Assembly (NCBI RefSeq): GCF_900205965.1
Contig: NZ_OAOF01000014.1
Coordinates: 62,001 to 126,000, forward strand
From: Lacrimispora amygdalina
GTDB lineage: Bacteria > Bacillota > Clostridia > Lachnospirales > Lachnospiraceae
Direction of reading: 5' to 3'
DNA: 64,000 nt
Numbering within the stretch: position 1 is the first letter of the stretch; each line of letters starts with the position of its first letter. This document shows positions 34,797 to 42,556 of the stretch, one piece after another. The position numbers were made by a program, and so were the translations under genes. Under the pieces are notes generated by a model. The model worked only from the letters and a program-made list of their open reading frames with translations. It was not told the origin of the DNA and ran no database searches.

Positions 34797-35213
34797 TTAT
34801 GAGGGCTGTGATTTCTGATTTAGTAAATCAATCGCCTTTGTTAAAACTGCCGGTAGAGGAATTCCCATAAGCCCGGCATTTTCTACTATGGATATAAGCT
34901 CATTCGCCATAAAACCGATAACTACAGTATCTCTAATGTATGTAGTCCCAATTGATAAATCAAGACGATGAGCAATTAAAACAAAAAGTAGAGTCATGGA
35001 TTTTCTGCACAGACCTTTCCAGCCCGCTTTTGATTCCAATGTTCCAGTCTCTGTTTTTTTGCTGTTATGGAAAATGGCGGCTACTACAATTCCGGATATG
35101 AAGTCAATTGCCATGAACATAATTAAAGTGGCAATACCAGTATCCCAGCCGCCGAATAGCGTTGTGATTATGCTGCCAAGTATACCTGTTAGGGTGCATA
35201 AGGTGTTTTTCAT
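34797..35213 (-). CDS. Phage holin (TcdE/holin_4_1 family)
   Basis: 138 residues from ATG 35213, preceded by GAGGAG; the upstream in-frame start (35228) lacks a site. Three hydrophobic segments: ~7-25, 29-50 and ~75-95, with a charged stretch between (HNSKKTETGTLESKAGWKG). The TGILGSIITTLFGGWDTGIATLIMF start and MANELISIVENAGLMGIPLP end are typical of the phage_holin_4_1/TcdE family. It would form the membrane pore for release of tail particles together with the endolysin. Confidence 0.88.
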   Translation of the reverse strand: MKNTLCTLTGILGSIITTLFGGWDTGIATLIMFMAIDFISGIVVAAIFHNSKKTETGTLESKAGWKGLCRKSMTLLFVLIAHRLDLSIGTTYIRDTVVIGFMANELISIVENAGLMGIPLPAVLTKAIDLLNQKSQPS

Positions 35214-35294
35214 ATTGATTCTCCTCAATTTTGATTAATGTTTTAAAAACATATAATCTTCATTTTTTATAATTTAAGTAGTGATTTAAACGGT

Positions 35295-35926
35295 ATGAAA
35301 TTTTATACCACGCCAGAGCAACTGGGACTAATAAACCCCACTTCCATAGTTGATGTGATTAATGCAATGGCTGATAATAGTGTTTTATTCATAAGAGTAG
35401 CTGATGATACGCCTGCTTTTCAGACCTTATGTCCTAAATATTGGGGTCTATTAGAAATTGTAAAACTTACTATCTATAGGGTTAATTTTAAATTTTCAGA
35501 TGTAAATAAATTAAAAATAATATCTATCAAGCAAATTATTATGAAGATAGTGGGTTTTCAGGTTGGAAAAGGATTATATTGAGTAGTGATTTAGGTAGTT
35601 TGGTTTCTGATGCAACTGCAATAGCCGATTGCAACTCTATTTTTAAAAATTTTGGCGTGTCTATACTGCGCTGGGATGCAAATACGCAAAACACTCCATA
35701 TAAGCAAGGGTTATATGTTAATACAAATCAAGGATTTATAATAGATTTTCCAATTGCATCAACCTATAAACACAAATTGCAACTGGAGGAGGAATTAATA
35801 CAATCGCAGCTCGTTCTGGGTATGCCGGTACTTGGAATAATTGGTCTATGCTGGCAAATATAAATGATCATTTAGCTATACCAAAAAGTATTATAAAATA
35901 TATTACACCAGATTGATTACATTATT
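35295..35926 (+). pseudogene. Frameshifted tail-fibre C-terminal remnant (plus strand)
   Basis: Two overlapping frames plus a third piece rebuild one protein end: KFYTTPEQLGLINPTSIVD... , then (shift near 35535) NYYEDSGFSGWKRIILSSD and DLGSLVSDATAIADCNSI, then (shift near 35790) TQIATGGGINTIAARSGY followed by AGTWNNWSMLANINDHLAI. The Gln-Gly-Gly...Arg...Trp-x-x-Trp pattern resembles the pyocin-knob/tail-collar ends of clostridial tail fibres. It is 5'-truncated, has at least two frameshifts, and points opposite to the whole tail operon. No start or promoter is convincing. Confidence 0.7.
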
Positions 35927-35934
35927 ATGTAACC

Positions 35935-36229
35935 ACATAGTAACCGTCTCCTCCATCACCCCCAAAGATATTAATACTATTTTGGGATTTTATTATAAGG
36001 TTGTAGACATTAAAATTTATTGATATTATCCTGCGGCCAGAGCCATTTCCTGTATAACTTGTTGATACAACTTTTGTAAGACTATTAAATTTAACATTAA
36101 TCTCTGCCTATATCGACCATCATGATCACCAGTAGTTTTATGTATATTAAATGTAGTTATAGCAAGTTTTTTACTTAAATCATTATTATATTTGATCCGA
36201 TAATAATGGCCACTGTTGCCACTCCACTG
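35935..36229 (-). pseudogene. Frameshifted tail-fibre-like remnant (minus strand)
   Basis: Reading minus strand after an in-frame stop at 36230-36232: QWSGNSGHYYRIKYNNDLSK, then AITTFNIHKTTGDHDGRY, a two-base shift near 36108, then AEINVKFNSLTKVVSTSYTG and on to GGDGGDGYYVVT and a stop. The continuous protein-like text over ~95 codons in two frames argues for a decayed 3' end of a structural gene, most likely a receptor-binding tail protein. It faces the plus-strand remnant with only eight bases between stops, at a small palindrome TTACAT-TATT-ATGTAA (35927-35942). Confidence 0.55.
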
Positions 36230-36305
36230 TCAGACAGGTGAGGCTGCAGATGCCGTTTGCAATGTTGTAGGTGATTTTGCCTACTTTTATTGTTTCCTGA
36301 TTCAT
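36186..36305 (-). CDS. Small hypothetical protein after the tail fibre (39 aa)
   Basis: 39 residues from ATG 36305 with GGGAGG upstream, starting MNQETIKVGKITYNIANGIC and ending LLSDQI. The ribosome site and spacing (13 bp after the tail-fibre stop) look real. Its last third overlaps the minus-strand remnant in another frame, so the original C-terminus was probably lost when the remnant was joined. Function unknown. Confidence 0.5.
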   Translation of the reverse strand: MNQETIKVGKITYNIANGICSLTCLTVEWQQWPLLSDQI

Positions 36306-36318
36306 ATTAAGTCCTCCC

Positions 36319-38586
36319 TTATGAGTTTGTTGGATAAGTTACACTTAATTGAATAACTGTACCAACTGGTTTTTGAACATTTGCAGACATTTGCAAATAT
36401 CCTGTCGAACTTTGGAGCCAGCTATTAATGGTCGGTGGCGTATTTGAAGCTACCGCAATATCATTAACTGTAATTGGTTTTGGAAATCCAGTAATTGAAT
36501 ATACTGTTCCAGAAGTTAGTGTGGTTGTTGTTGTTACTTCAAGGCATATTGATACCATAGCCATACCATTCAAATTTCCATGTCTTACATATCCACTTTT
36601 TAATGTCCCCCACGTACAAGATAAACCCGCAGTTATCAAGCCTGAAATCTGAGTACCATTTGTATCTACTATCATACCACCAGAAGTTTGCATCAATCCA
36701 TATGTACTTCCAGGATATGTGCCCAAGATATGTAGTACTGATGCGCCAGAGGTGTTGCAAGCATATGAATTATTTGCGCCAGTACAATTTTGCATATATG
36801 CCTGTGTATTGACACATGCTACTGCTTGTAACTTTCCTGTGATATCACAACCCGCAATTCTAACGAGATTTGATTCACCACATCGTATGCCCATTTTGGT
36901 AGGTGCAAGTGTAGTTATTTTCAGGTTGTTTAATAATACATTTGAATTACTAGTCACTCTAATAGAAGCATCATCATCACTATTGTTAATCTTGATACCA
37001 CTTATTATAGTTAACGCGGAACAGTAGTTTATGTTAACGTATGATACAGTCACTTCATCAGAAACAGTTTCAGCGTTACTTTTTATGTATATAATACCCC
37101 CATGAAAACTATCAACTTGCAATCTTTCGAAATAAACACCGTTAGCAACTATAATTGTTGCAGTATGTCCACCTAAATCTTTGGGTAGTATATCTACCGC
37201 GTGCTGTATGGTCCTAAATGGATTTTCACTTGTACCATCACCTGTTATATCGGATCCCGTAGTCGCCACATATAATGTCAAATCATATCTTAATGTACCA
37301 ATTTTAGCTCCATAATTGCTAGCAACAATACCACCAGATACATAATAATCATCTAGTGTCGTACCGGTAGTTTGATACATATCGCCTTTAAAAATTTGAC
37401 CTCCACCTCCTACATAAGTCCCGTATTGATTACCAACACTATTAGACCAACTACCAGAATATATGTATGAACTATATGATCTTAAACAAATAGCGTGGTT
37501 TAATGATCGGCAATTAGTAATCCTAACTGTTGGCGTGTAATCAAAACTAAACGAAGGATTACTAGGCGCACTGACAATAGATTGACAAGCCTCAACAAGT
37601 ACAAACTTACACCGATCTACATACATACTTGTTACATTTTCAGTAGTGAAATTAAGCCCTATTACTGATATAGATTCACATGTATTAATAGCAATTGAAC
37701 CCGCATTGCAAAGTGAATTTAATACCAGATCTCCTTGCCTACGCAAAACCAATTGTCCGTTATCAAAACCACGAATTGTGATATTTTCATTATATGTACC
37801 ATCAGATATAAATATTGTTGCTTTGCATCCACTTAAGTCCTTTGGTACTACGCTTAATGCCTTTGTAATACTGGCATATGGACTTGTTTCGCTACCATCA
37901 CCTATTGTATCTGATCCAGTTGTTGCCACATAATAAGACACATCAGAATATAAACTCAACGCCTGCAAATCACTATTTAATTTATTATACAAATCAAACA
38001 ACGTCTTCCCATACCTCGCATCAAGAGCATACCCTCCCGCAGTCGTACTCCCATTATTTACCAACTTCCCCACTGTGATGATACCAGTCTTAAAGTTATT
38101 ATAATCCTGTATAAACTTCCTGACTTTCCCAAAAAACTGTCTGGAACTTTCCCCCTCTTCCGGAACAGGAAATTCAGATGAAACGGAATCCAGTGATTTA
38201 ATTTTAGTATCTGAGATATCACCATCAGCCGATACTTTTGAATTCCAGTCCTTTTTTTCTCCATCGGAAACAAACCGATTCGCCCCATCCGTTTCAATAT
38301 CCGATGCGCGTCCTGAAAATGCGATATTCTTCATTTCAGAGAACCATTTTTTTATCTTACCATGAGTTAACGATAAGGATTCCCCGGACTCAAGATTTTC
38401 CCGTAACACCTCTTCTTCAAATGTGGTAACTGTCTGCGAGGAATCTCCTGTTTTATCCAGTTTTTTCTGTTCCTGATTCATAAGTTCCTCATCAATTGAA
38501 TCCAATGTCCCGTTGTACTCATTTATATCATAGAAATCGTCTTCCCCTGGTTTGGGAAATTTATAATTCTTCGTTTCATTTTTCAT
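36319..38586 (-). CDS. Tail fibre / receptor-binding protein with two beta-helix modules
   Basis: 755 residues. The N-terminal ~200 residues resemble tail-attachment sequences (FPKPGEDDFYDINEYNGTLD, then GRASDIETDGANRFVSDGEKKDW, then TVGKLVNNGSTTAGGYALDARYGKTL). Two tandem right-handed beta-helix modules follow, each starting with YVATTGSDxxGDGxSxxP and xxILPKDLGG/xVVPKDLSG, at about 215 and 440, and a C-terminal cap (GHLNGMAMVSICLEV-like, quoted loosely as HGNLNGMAMVSI). Beta-helix fibres bind or cleave surface glycans, so this is the likely specificity determinant. It overlaps the YmfQ-like gene by 11 bases. Confidence 0.85.
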   Translation of the reverse strand: MKNETKNYKFPKPGEDDFYDINEYNGTLDSIDEELMNQEQKKLDKTGDSSQTVTTFEEEVLRENLESGESLSLTHGKIKKWFSEMKNIAFSGRASDIETDGANRFVSDGEKKDWNSKVSADGDISDTKIKSLDSVSSEFPVPEEGESSRQFFGKVRKFIQDYNNFKTGIITVGKLVNNGSTTAGGYALDARYGKTLFDLYNKLNSDLQALSLYSDVSYYVATTGSDTIGDGSETSPYASITKALSVVPKDLSGCKATIFISDGTYNENITIRGFDNGQLVLRRQGDLVLNSLCNAGSIAINTCESISVIGLNFTTENVTSMYVDRCKFVLVEACQSIVSAPSNPSFSFDYTPTVRITNCRSLNHAICLRSYSSYIYSGSWSNSVGNQYGTYVGGGGQIFKGDMYQTTGTTLDDYYVSGGIVASNYGAKIGTLRYDLTLYVATTGSDITGDGTSENPFRTIQHAVDILPKDLGGHTATIIVANGVYFERLQVDSFHGGIIYIKSNAETVSDEVTVSYVNINYCSALTIISGIKINNSDDDASIRVTSNSNVLLNNLKITTLAPTKMGIRCGESNLVRIAGCDITGKLQAVACVNTQAYMQNCTGANNSYACNTSGASVLHILGTYPGSTYGLMQTSGGMIVDTNGTQISGLITAGLSCTWGTLKSGYVRHGNLNGMAMVSICLEVTTTTTLTSGTVYSITGFPKPITVNDIAVASNTPPTINSWLQSSTGYLQMSANVQKPVGTVIQLSVTYPTNS

Positions 38587-39130
38587 TATTAAGCACCTCG
38601 TTTCGTATATGACCGTGAGTCCACGCTGCTAATTGCCTGTGGGTATAATTTTTCAGCAGTCCATGCTGATTATAAAGAAGATCTAAATCTATCACCATGT
38701 TGCAGGGAGTAAATTCTTCCAGCAGTTCAGCCACTTCTGAAAAGCTCCGTTTACTCTTCAATGCAACACGTACAATAATTATTTTTTCCGGTTTTATTTC
38801 CATGAAAAAGCCATCATTCCCACAGAGCATTGACAATTTTTTTCCTAAAGTTGCCCTGGTATATGGAATCATCCGATTCCATTTTGATAAAACTTTAAAA
38901 CGCCTGTCTTCCAGCGTGTCTCCACTTTGTGGGTATACCTTGAGCATTGTTTCATAGCGTTTTATATTCCGTTCATCGGAGCTGTTTATAAACTGATTGT
39001 CAAAAAGTACTTCTGTTTCATCTTCCAGAATCTGGATTTCAGGCTGGATTACCTTCTGAATCACACTCATTTCCATGTATTCTCGTAAAAAATCAGGAAT
39101 ATAAGACAATAAATCAACTTCACGAATCAA
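38576..39130 (-). CDS. YmfQ/XkdU-like baseplate protein (DUF2313)
   Basis: About 184 residues; contractile-tail baseplate component placed between gpJ and the fibre in Mu- and PBSX-type tails, where it links the wedge to the fibre. Conserved features: SYIPDFLREYMEMSVIQKV start, ERNIKRYETMLKVYP, DTLEDRRFKVLSKWNRMIPYT. TTG at 39130 follows GGAGGGG by six bases; ATG 39145 has no ribosome site. It overlaps both neighbours. Confidence 0.85.
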   Translation of the reverse strand: MIREVDLLSYIPDFLREYMEMSVIQKVIQPEIQILEDETEVLFDNQFINSSDERNIKRYETMLKVYPQSGDTLEDRRFKVLSKWNRMIPYTRATLGKKLSMLCGNDGFFMEIKPEKIIIVRVALKSKRSFSEVAELLEEFTPCNMVIDLDLLYNQHGLLKNYTHRQLAAWTHGHIRNEVLNNEK

Positions 39131-40193
39131 TTGCCACCCCTCCATTTACCGGTATCTGATACGGATTTAACTCCAGGTTTACCGTTTGTCCATTTATTTT
39201 TGTGTTTTTAATATCATAGATTCCCTCTATTGATAAAATTTTAGATTCCAACTGGGAAATTCTAACTATACACCCATAATCGCCCATACTCTCCCAGGAA
39301 GTTCTGATTTCTTTTAAATAATCTTCTACCGCCTTATTAATCAGTTCTTTTAATGCCTCCAACGTGTAGTTTTCATTAATTTCTAAAGCAGTACTGATTT
39401 GTATCGGCACAGCTTCAGCTGAAACAACAGTAACCCGATGATCAATAGGGGCCAGACCATCTCCATTAGCCGTTTCTGCTGGGTCCATTATATTTTGTAC
39501 TGTCTGCACTAACACATCCGAGGCCTTGTTGCAGTCGGAATCCAATATGGTCAATTTTACTGTAGAAGGACCATCCCATGCCCTGGTAACTTTCGTTGCC
39601 CCAACTCCTGCAATTCCATTTGTTTTCTCAATATAATCCTGTTTATTTCCCCCATACGATTTTTTCTCAAAAGAATCAAAATAATTCTTCCGAAACACCT
39701 CCGTATCTACAGACTCCTCCCCAGGTATAAGAAGTTCTGTAATTTCCATAGAAGTAAGACCGGAAATATTCTGAACAGGGATCAACCTGCCGAACTGATG
39801 ATTTCCCTCTTCTCCGGCTTTTTCGCAGACTACCTGAAATGTACCGTTACCCATACTTTCTGAAACAGTATAGTAATAAGTGCCCTGGCGGAACCGTTCC
39901 CCCTTTTTTATAAGAACTGTATCAGGAACTGCTACTGCTTTTAATACTGCCCTGGTAGCTTCCGTTGGCTGCAGCCCCCGTTCTGCCGCTCTGCGGATCA
40001 GATTCTCCCTGGAGGCTGTCTGGGCAAATGTTTCTTTTAATATCGTATCAAACTCTATGTATACAATCTGCATTTCAGCTGCCGCCGCAGAAAGTGCTGT
40101 ATAAATCAAAGATCCTTCCCTTTTATCCAGTCCATTTGGAACACGGTCCATCATCCTCTTTAATATCACTTCATATGTCATACTTTCATACAT
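39120..40193 (-). CDS. Baseplate J / gp47 family protein (XkdT)
   Basis: 357 residues. Baseplate wedge protein that assembles around the hub of contractile tails. Family markers: MTYEVILKRMMDRVPNGLDKREGS start, GLQPTEATRAVL, GTYYYTVSESM, KSYGGNKQDYIEKTNGIAGV and the conserved C-terminal GVAIDS. Start ATGA overlaps the DUF2634 stop; AAGGAGGTG precedes it. Confidence 0.93.
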   Translation of the reverse strand: MYESMTYEVILKRMMDRVPNGLDKREGSLIYTALSAAAAEMQIVYIEFDTILKETFAQTASRENLIRRAAERGLQPTEATRAVLKAVAVPDTVLIKKGERFRQGTYYYTVSESMGNGTFQVVCEKAGEEGNHQFGRLIPVQNISGLTSMEITELLIPGEESVDTEVFRKNYFDSFEKKSYGGNKQDYIEKTNGIAGVGATKVTRAWDGPSTVKLTILDSDCNKASDVLVQTVQNIMDPAETANGDGLAPIDHRVTVVSAEAVPIQISTALEINENYTLEALKELINKAVEDYLKEIRTSWESMGDYGCIVRISQLESKILSIEGIYDIKNTKINGQTVNLELNPYQIPVNGGVAIDS

Positions 40194-40594
40194 CAGGTAT
40201 TCACCTCCTTCTCTATTCTTAAGTCACCAAATATGGAGTTGACAGTAAATGTTACGTGAAGACTTTTTTCTTTCATTTCAAATTCAAAATGATCCACGTT
40301 CTGAATACGGTCGTCCTGGAGAAGTGCCTCACGGATTCTCTTCTTTATTTTTGTCTTTACTAATCCAGAGGGTTTACCGAATAAATGATTAAGCTCAGCT
40401 CCATAATTCCAGCTGTAAATCAGCCACTCAAACCGCTCTGTATTTAAAATACAATAAACTGCCTGTTTCACTGCATCTGATCCATCCACACTTCCATTTA
40501 TCCGCTTATTTTTTATATCCAGATAAAATGTTGTTGATGGCTGCTGTATTATATTAAAATCCTGCTGCAATATATTGCCCGTTACCGGAATCAT
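40193..40594 (-). CDS. DUF2634 baseplate protein (XkdS, gp25-like wedge)
   Basis: 133 residues of the XkdS/DUF2634 family, the functional equivalent of T4 gp25 lysozyme-like wedge protein in PBSX-type tails. Seen: PSTTFYLDIKNKRINGSVDG, AVKQAVYCILNTERFEWLIY, NYGAELNHLFG, and the KTKIKKRIREALLQDDRI helix. Position before gpJ is canonical. Confidence 0.9.
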   Translation of the reverse strand: MIPVTGNILQQDFNIIQQPSTTFYLDIKNKRINGSVDGSDAVKQAVYCILNTERFEWLIYSWNYGAELNHLFGKPSGLVKTKIKKRIREALLQDDRIQNVDHFEFEMKEKSLHVTFTVNSIFGDLRIEKEVNT

Positions 40595-40609
40595 TCTACT
40601 CCCCCTTTC

Positions 40610-40924
40610 TTACCACTTTCCAATGGCCACAAACTGCTGACCTCCTTTTTTCTGGATTAACAGCACATGATCTCCCGATTTTAATGTGTTTTTTACCGTA
40701 ACTGCAACTTCTCCCACTCCAGGAATATCCATTATTTCCCTATGTTCCAAAAATTGTTCTGTCAATAGTATCTGATTCTGGTTTAATATAGTCTTTTGAC
40801 TAATTTGAATTTCAACCGGATGTTCTTTTACAACTGTTCCAGCTATTACATCACAAGGGTCTGCCGCTTCCATTGCCTGAAACACAATTTTCTTTATGTT
40901 ATCTACCCAAATAGTATCAGCCAC
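40610..40924 (-). CDS. DUF2577 baseplate protein (XkdR)
   Basis: 104 residues, DUF2577 family of PBSX-type tails: DTIWVDNIKKIVFQAMEAA start, GTVVKEHPVEIQISQK and a C-terminal small beta-barrel ending GDHVLLIQKKGGQQFVAIG. Probably the spike or hub-adjacent piece. Overlaps xkdQ by eight bases. Confidence 0.88.
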   Translation of the reverse strand: MADTIWVDNIKKIVFQAMEAADPCDVIAGTVVKEHPVEIQISQKTILNQNQILLTEQFLEHREIMDIPGVGEVAVTVKNTLKSGDHVLLIQKKGGQQFVAIGKW

Positions 40925-41873
40925 TTATTTTTGCTCCTCTCAATGTCAAATCCATTGTATGTATCCCTCCCGCTATCTTGTGGGTAACGGATTCAATGAT
41001 AAGATAATTTTTAAGACCGATATCATTGACATTTAATATTACAGGAATCAGACTGCCTGCTCTTACACGGATATCTCCAAATGCATCTTTAATTGTTAAG
41101 GTTCTTGAAGGTCGATTATATAAATTCAGATATCTTTCCGCGATTGACTGGGCATCTACTCCTTTTTCAATGGATTCATCTTTTTGGAGAATTCCCCATT
41201 TATTAATGGATTCGGAGTTTTTTGTCATAAAAATTTCTCTTTTTTTACTGTCAGTATCATCGTAATAAAGCTTGATCTGATTATAGGTATTGCTGTCTAT
41301 ACTTACCTTATAATCATAATCCTGAGCTGTCGTATCATCTATCTGAATATCAAGTATCATACTCTCCATATTTTTTAAGGCCAGTTTGCCTGCATCATCA
41401 TAAAATGTGTATATCTGTCCGATACGGATCATGGTAAGGTCTAAGTTATTCAGAATAATGTCAAACAAAGTCTTGTCCTTTTCATTTCTGGAAAATGATA
41501 TCCCTGTATCTTCCAATTCACCTACGTTTAAATGATAATCCTGTGCTATCATCTGAATCACTTCACCTGCTGTTAAATTAGTGTAATTGTAGGAGTCTTT
41601 ATTTTTTAAGTAGCGAAGCTGATCATATGCGGTGACCTTCATCTTTCCATCATGATTCCAGCTCCGTTCAAAAATAAATCCGAAAAAAACTGATTTTCCA
41701 TTAACGTCAAGACGTATTGTATTCCCTTCTTCTATTACAAGATTGCTGTCAGGGATCAATGTAAAGGAACACTTACCAGGCTGGCCTCTTCGCTGAAGTA
41801 CCCAGGAAATGGCTCCTTCCACCACTGGTTCATATACAGTCTGACCGTTTTGAATATATAAATGTGCCTCCAA
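40917..41873 (-). CDS. XkdQ/YqbQ-type tail hub protein (gpD-like)
   Basis: 318 residues. Tail hub protein related to phage late-control gpD/gp27, forming the central baseplate ring. Landmarks: GAISWVLQRRGQPGKCSFTL, DQLRYLKNKDSYNYTNLTAG, LDLTMIRIGQIYTFYDDAGK and the terminal SVTHKIAGGIHTMDLTLRG. Located between the LysM protein and DUF2577, as in PBSX. Confidence 0.9.
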   Translation of the reverse strand: MEAHLYIQNGQTVYEPVVEGAISWVLQRRGQPGKCSFTLIPDSNLVIEEGNTIRLDVNGKSVFFGFIFERSWNHDGKMKVTAYDQLRYLKNKDSYNYTNLTAGEVIQMIAQDYHLNVGELEDTGISFSRNEKDKTLFDIILNNLDLTMIRIGQIYTFYDDAGKLALKNMESMILDIQIDDTTAQDYDYKVSIDSNTYNQIKLYYDDTDSKKREIFMTKNSESINKWGILQKDESIEKGVDAQSIAERYLNLYNRPSRTLTIKDAFGDIRVRAGSLIPVILNVNDIGLKNYLIIESVTHKIAGGIHTMDLTLRGAKISG

Positions 41874-41886
41874 TTCCTTCCTCCCT

Positions 41887-42555
41887 TTACGGTATAATCA
41901 GAACCTGTCCAGGATAAATAAGATTCGGATTCTTGATTTTATCCTGATTTAACTGATAAATCTCCTGCCATCGGTTCCCATTTCCAAGTTGCTTTTTTGA
42001 GATTGACCACAGACAGTCTCCTTTTGTCACTGTATAATTTTTTTGAGTCTGCGGCTCCCCCTGCCTCTTTGTACCATCTTGTGAAGAATCCGTCTCCTGT
42101 TTGTCATCTACAATAGTGAAGTTCATAATTTTAGTGCCATAATGTTTATATTCCTTCATGGAAAGAGAAACCTTTACATCAAGTCCCTCTCCCACATCAT
42201 CAGACACCTGATATTCTTCAAGCGTTACATCCATACTGGTATCAAACAGACTTTCTCCAGATGGTCCCTGACGAATTATTATGAATTCAAATGGTCTCTT
42301 GCTTTTTTTTAATTGACCAAGCCTTTCTAAAAAACCTTCTGCGTTGTCTATACTACCATCCCATACTGCACACGGGTAATCCATCTGCGGAATTATGATA
42401 TCAAGGCTTATATCTGCCAGACCAGATGGCTTAATTAAGTTTATTTCTTCTCCATTGATTAGACTTACCGTTTGATTTTGACCATTATATTTAACCGGGA
42501 TTTTTTCAGGCGGCAGGGGAAGCAGCATATCATCTATATATATTTCATAAGACAT
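41887..42555 (-). CDS. LysM-domain tail protein (XkdP)
   Basis: 222 residues. N-terminal tail-specific domain (YEIYIDDMLLPLPPEKIPVK), then a Ser/Lys/Gln linker, then a C-terminal LysM (NYTVTKGDCLWSISKKQLG ... NPNLIYPGQVLIIP). In PBSX-type tails XkdP follows the tape measure and is thought to seal or anchor the tube tip against peptidoglycan. Confidence 0.92.
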   Translation of the reverse strand: MSYEIYIDDMLLPLPPEKIPVKYNGQNQTVSLINGEEINLIKPSGLADISLDIIIPQMDYPCAVWDGSIDNAEGFLERLGQLKKSKRPFEFIIIRQGPSGESLFDTSMDVTLEEYQVSDDVGEGLDVKVSLSMKEYKHYGTKIMNFTIVDDKQETDSSQDGTKRQGEPQTQKNYTVTKGDCLWSISKKQLGNGNRWQEIYQLNQDKIKNPNLIYPGQVLIIP

Positions 42556-42556
42556 A

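Noticed and set aside
35288..36290. AAACGGYAT on the plus strand (35288) and minus strand (~36280) as inversion sites for the fibre cassette
   Set aside because: Only eight of nine bases match, with no similarity beyond, and no invertase gene is in the window; chance is likely.
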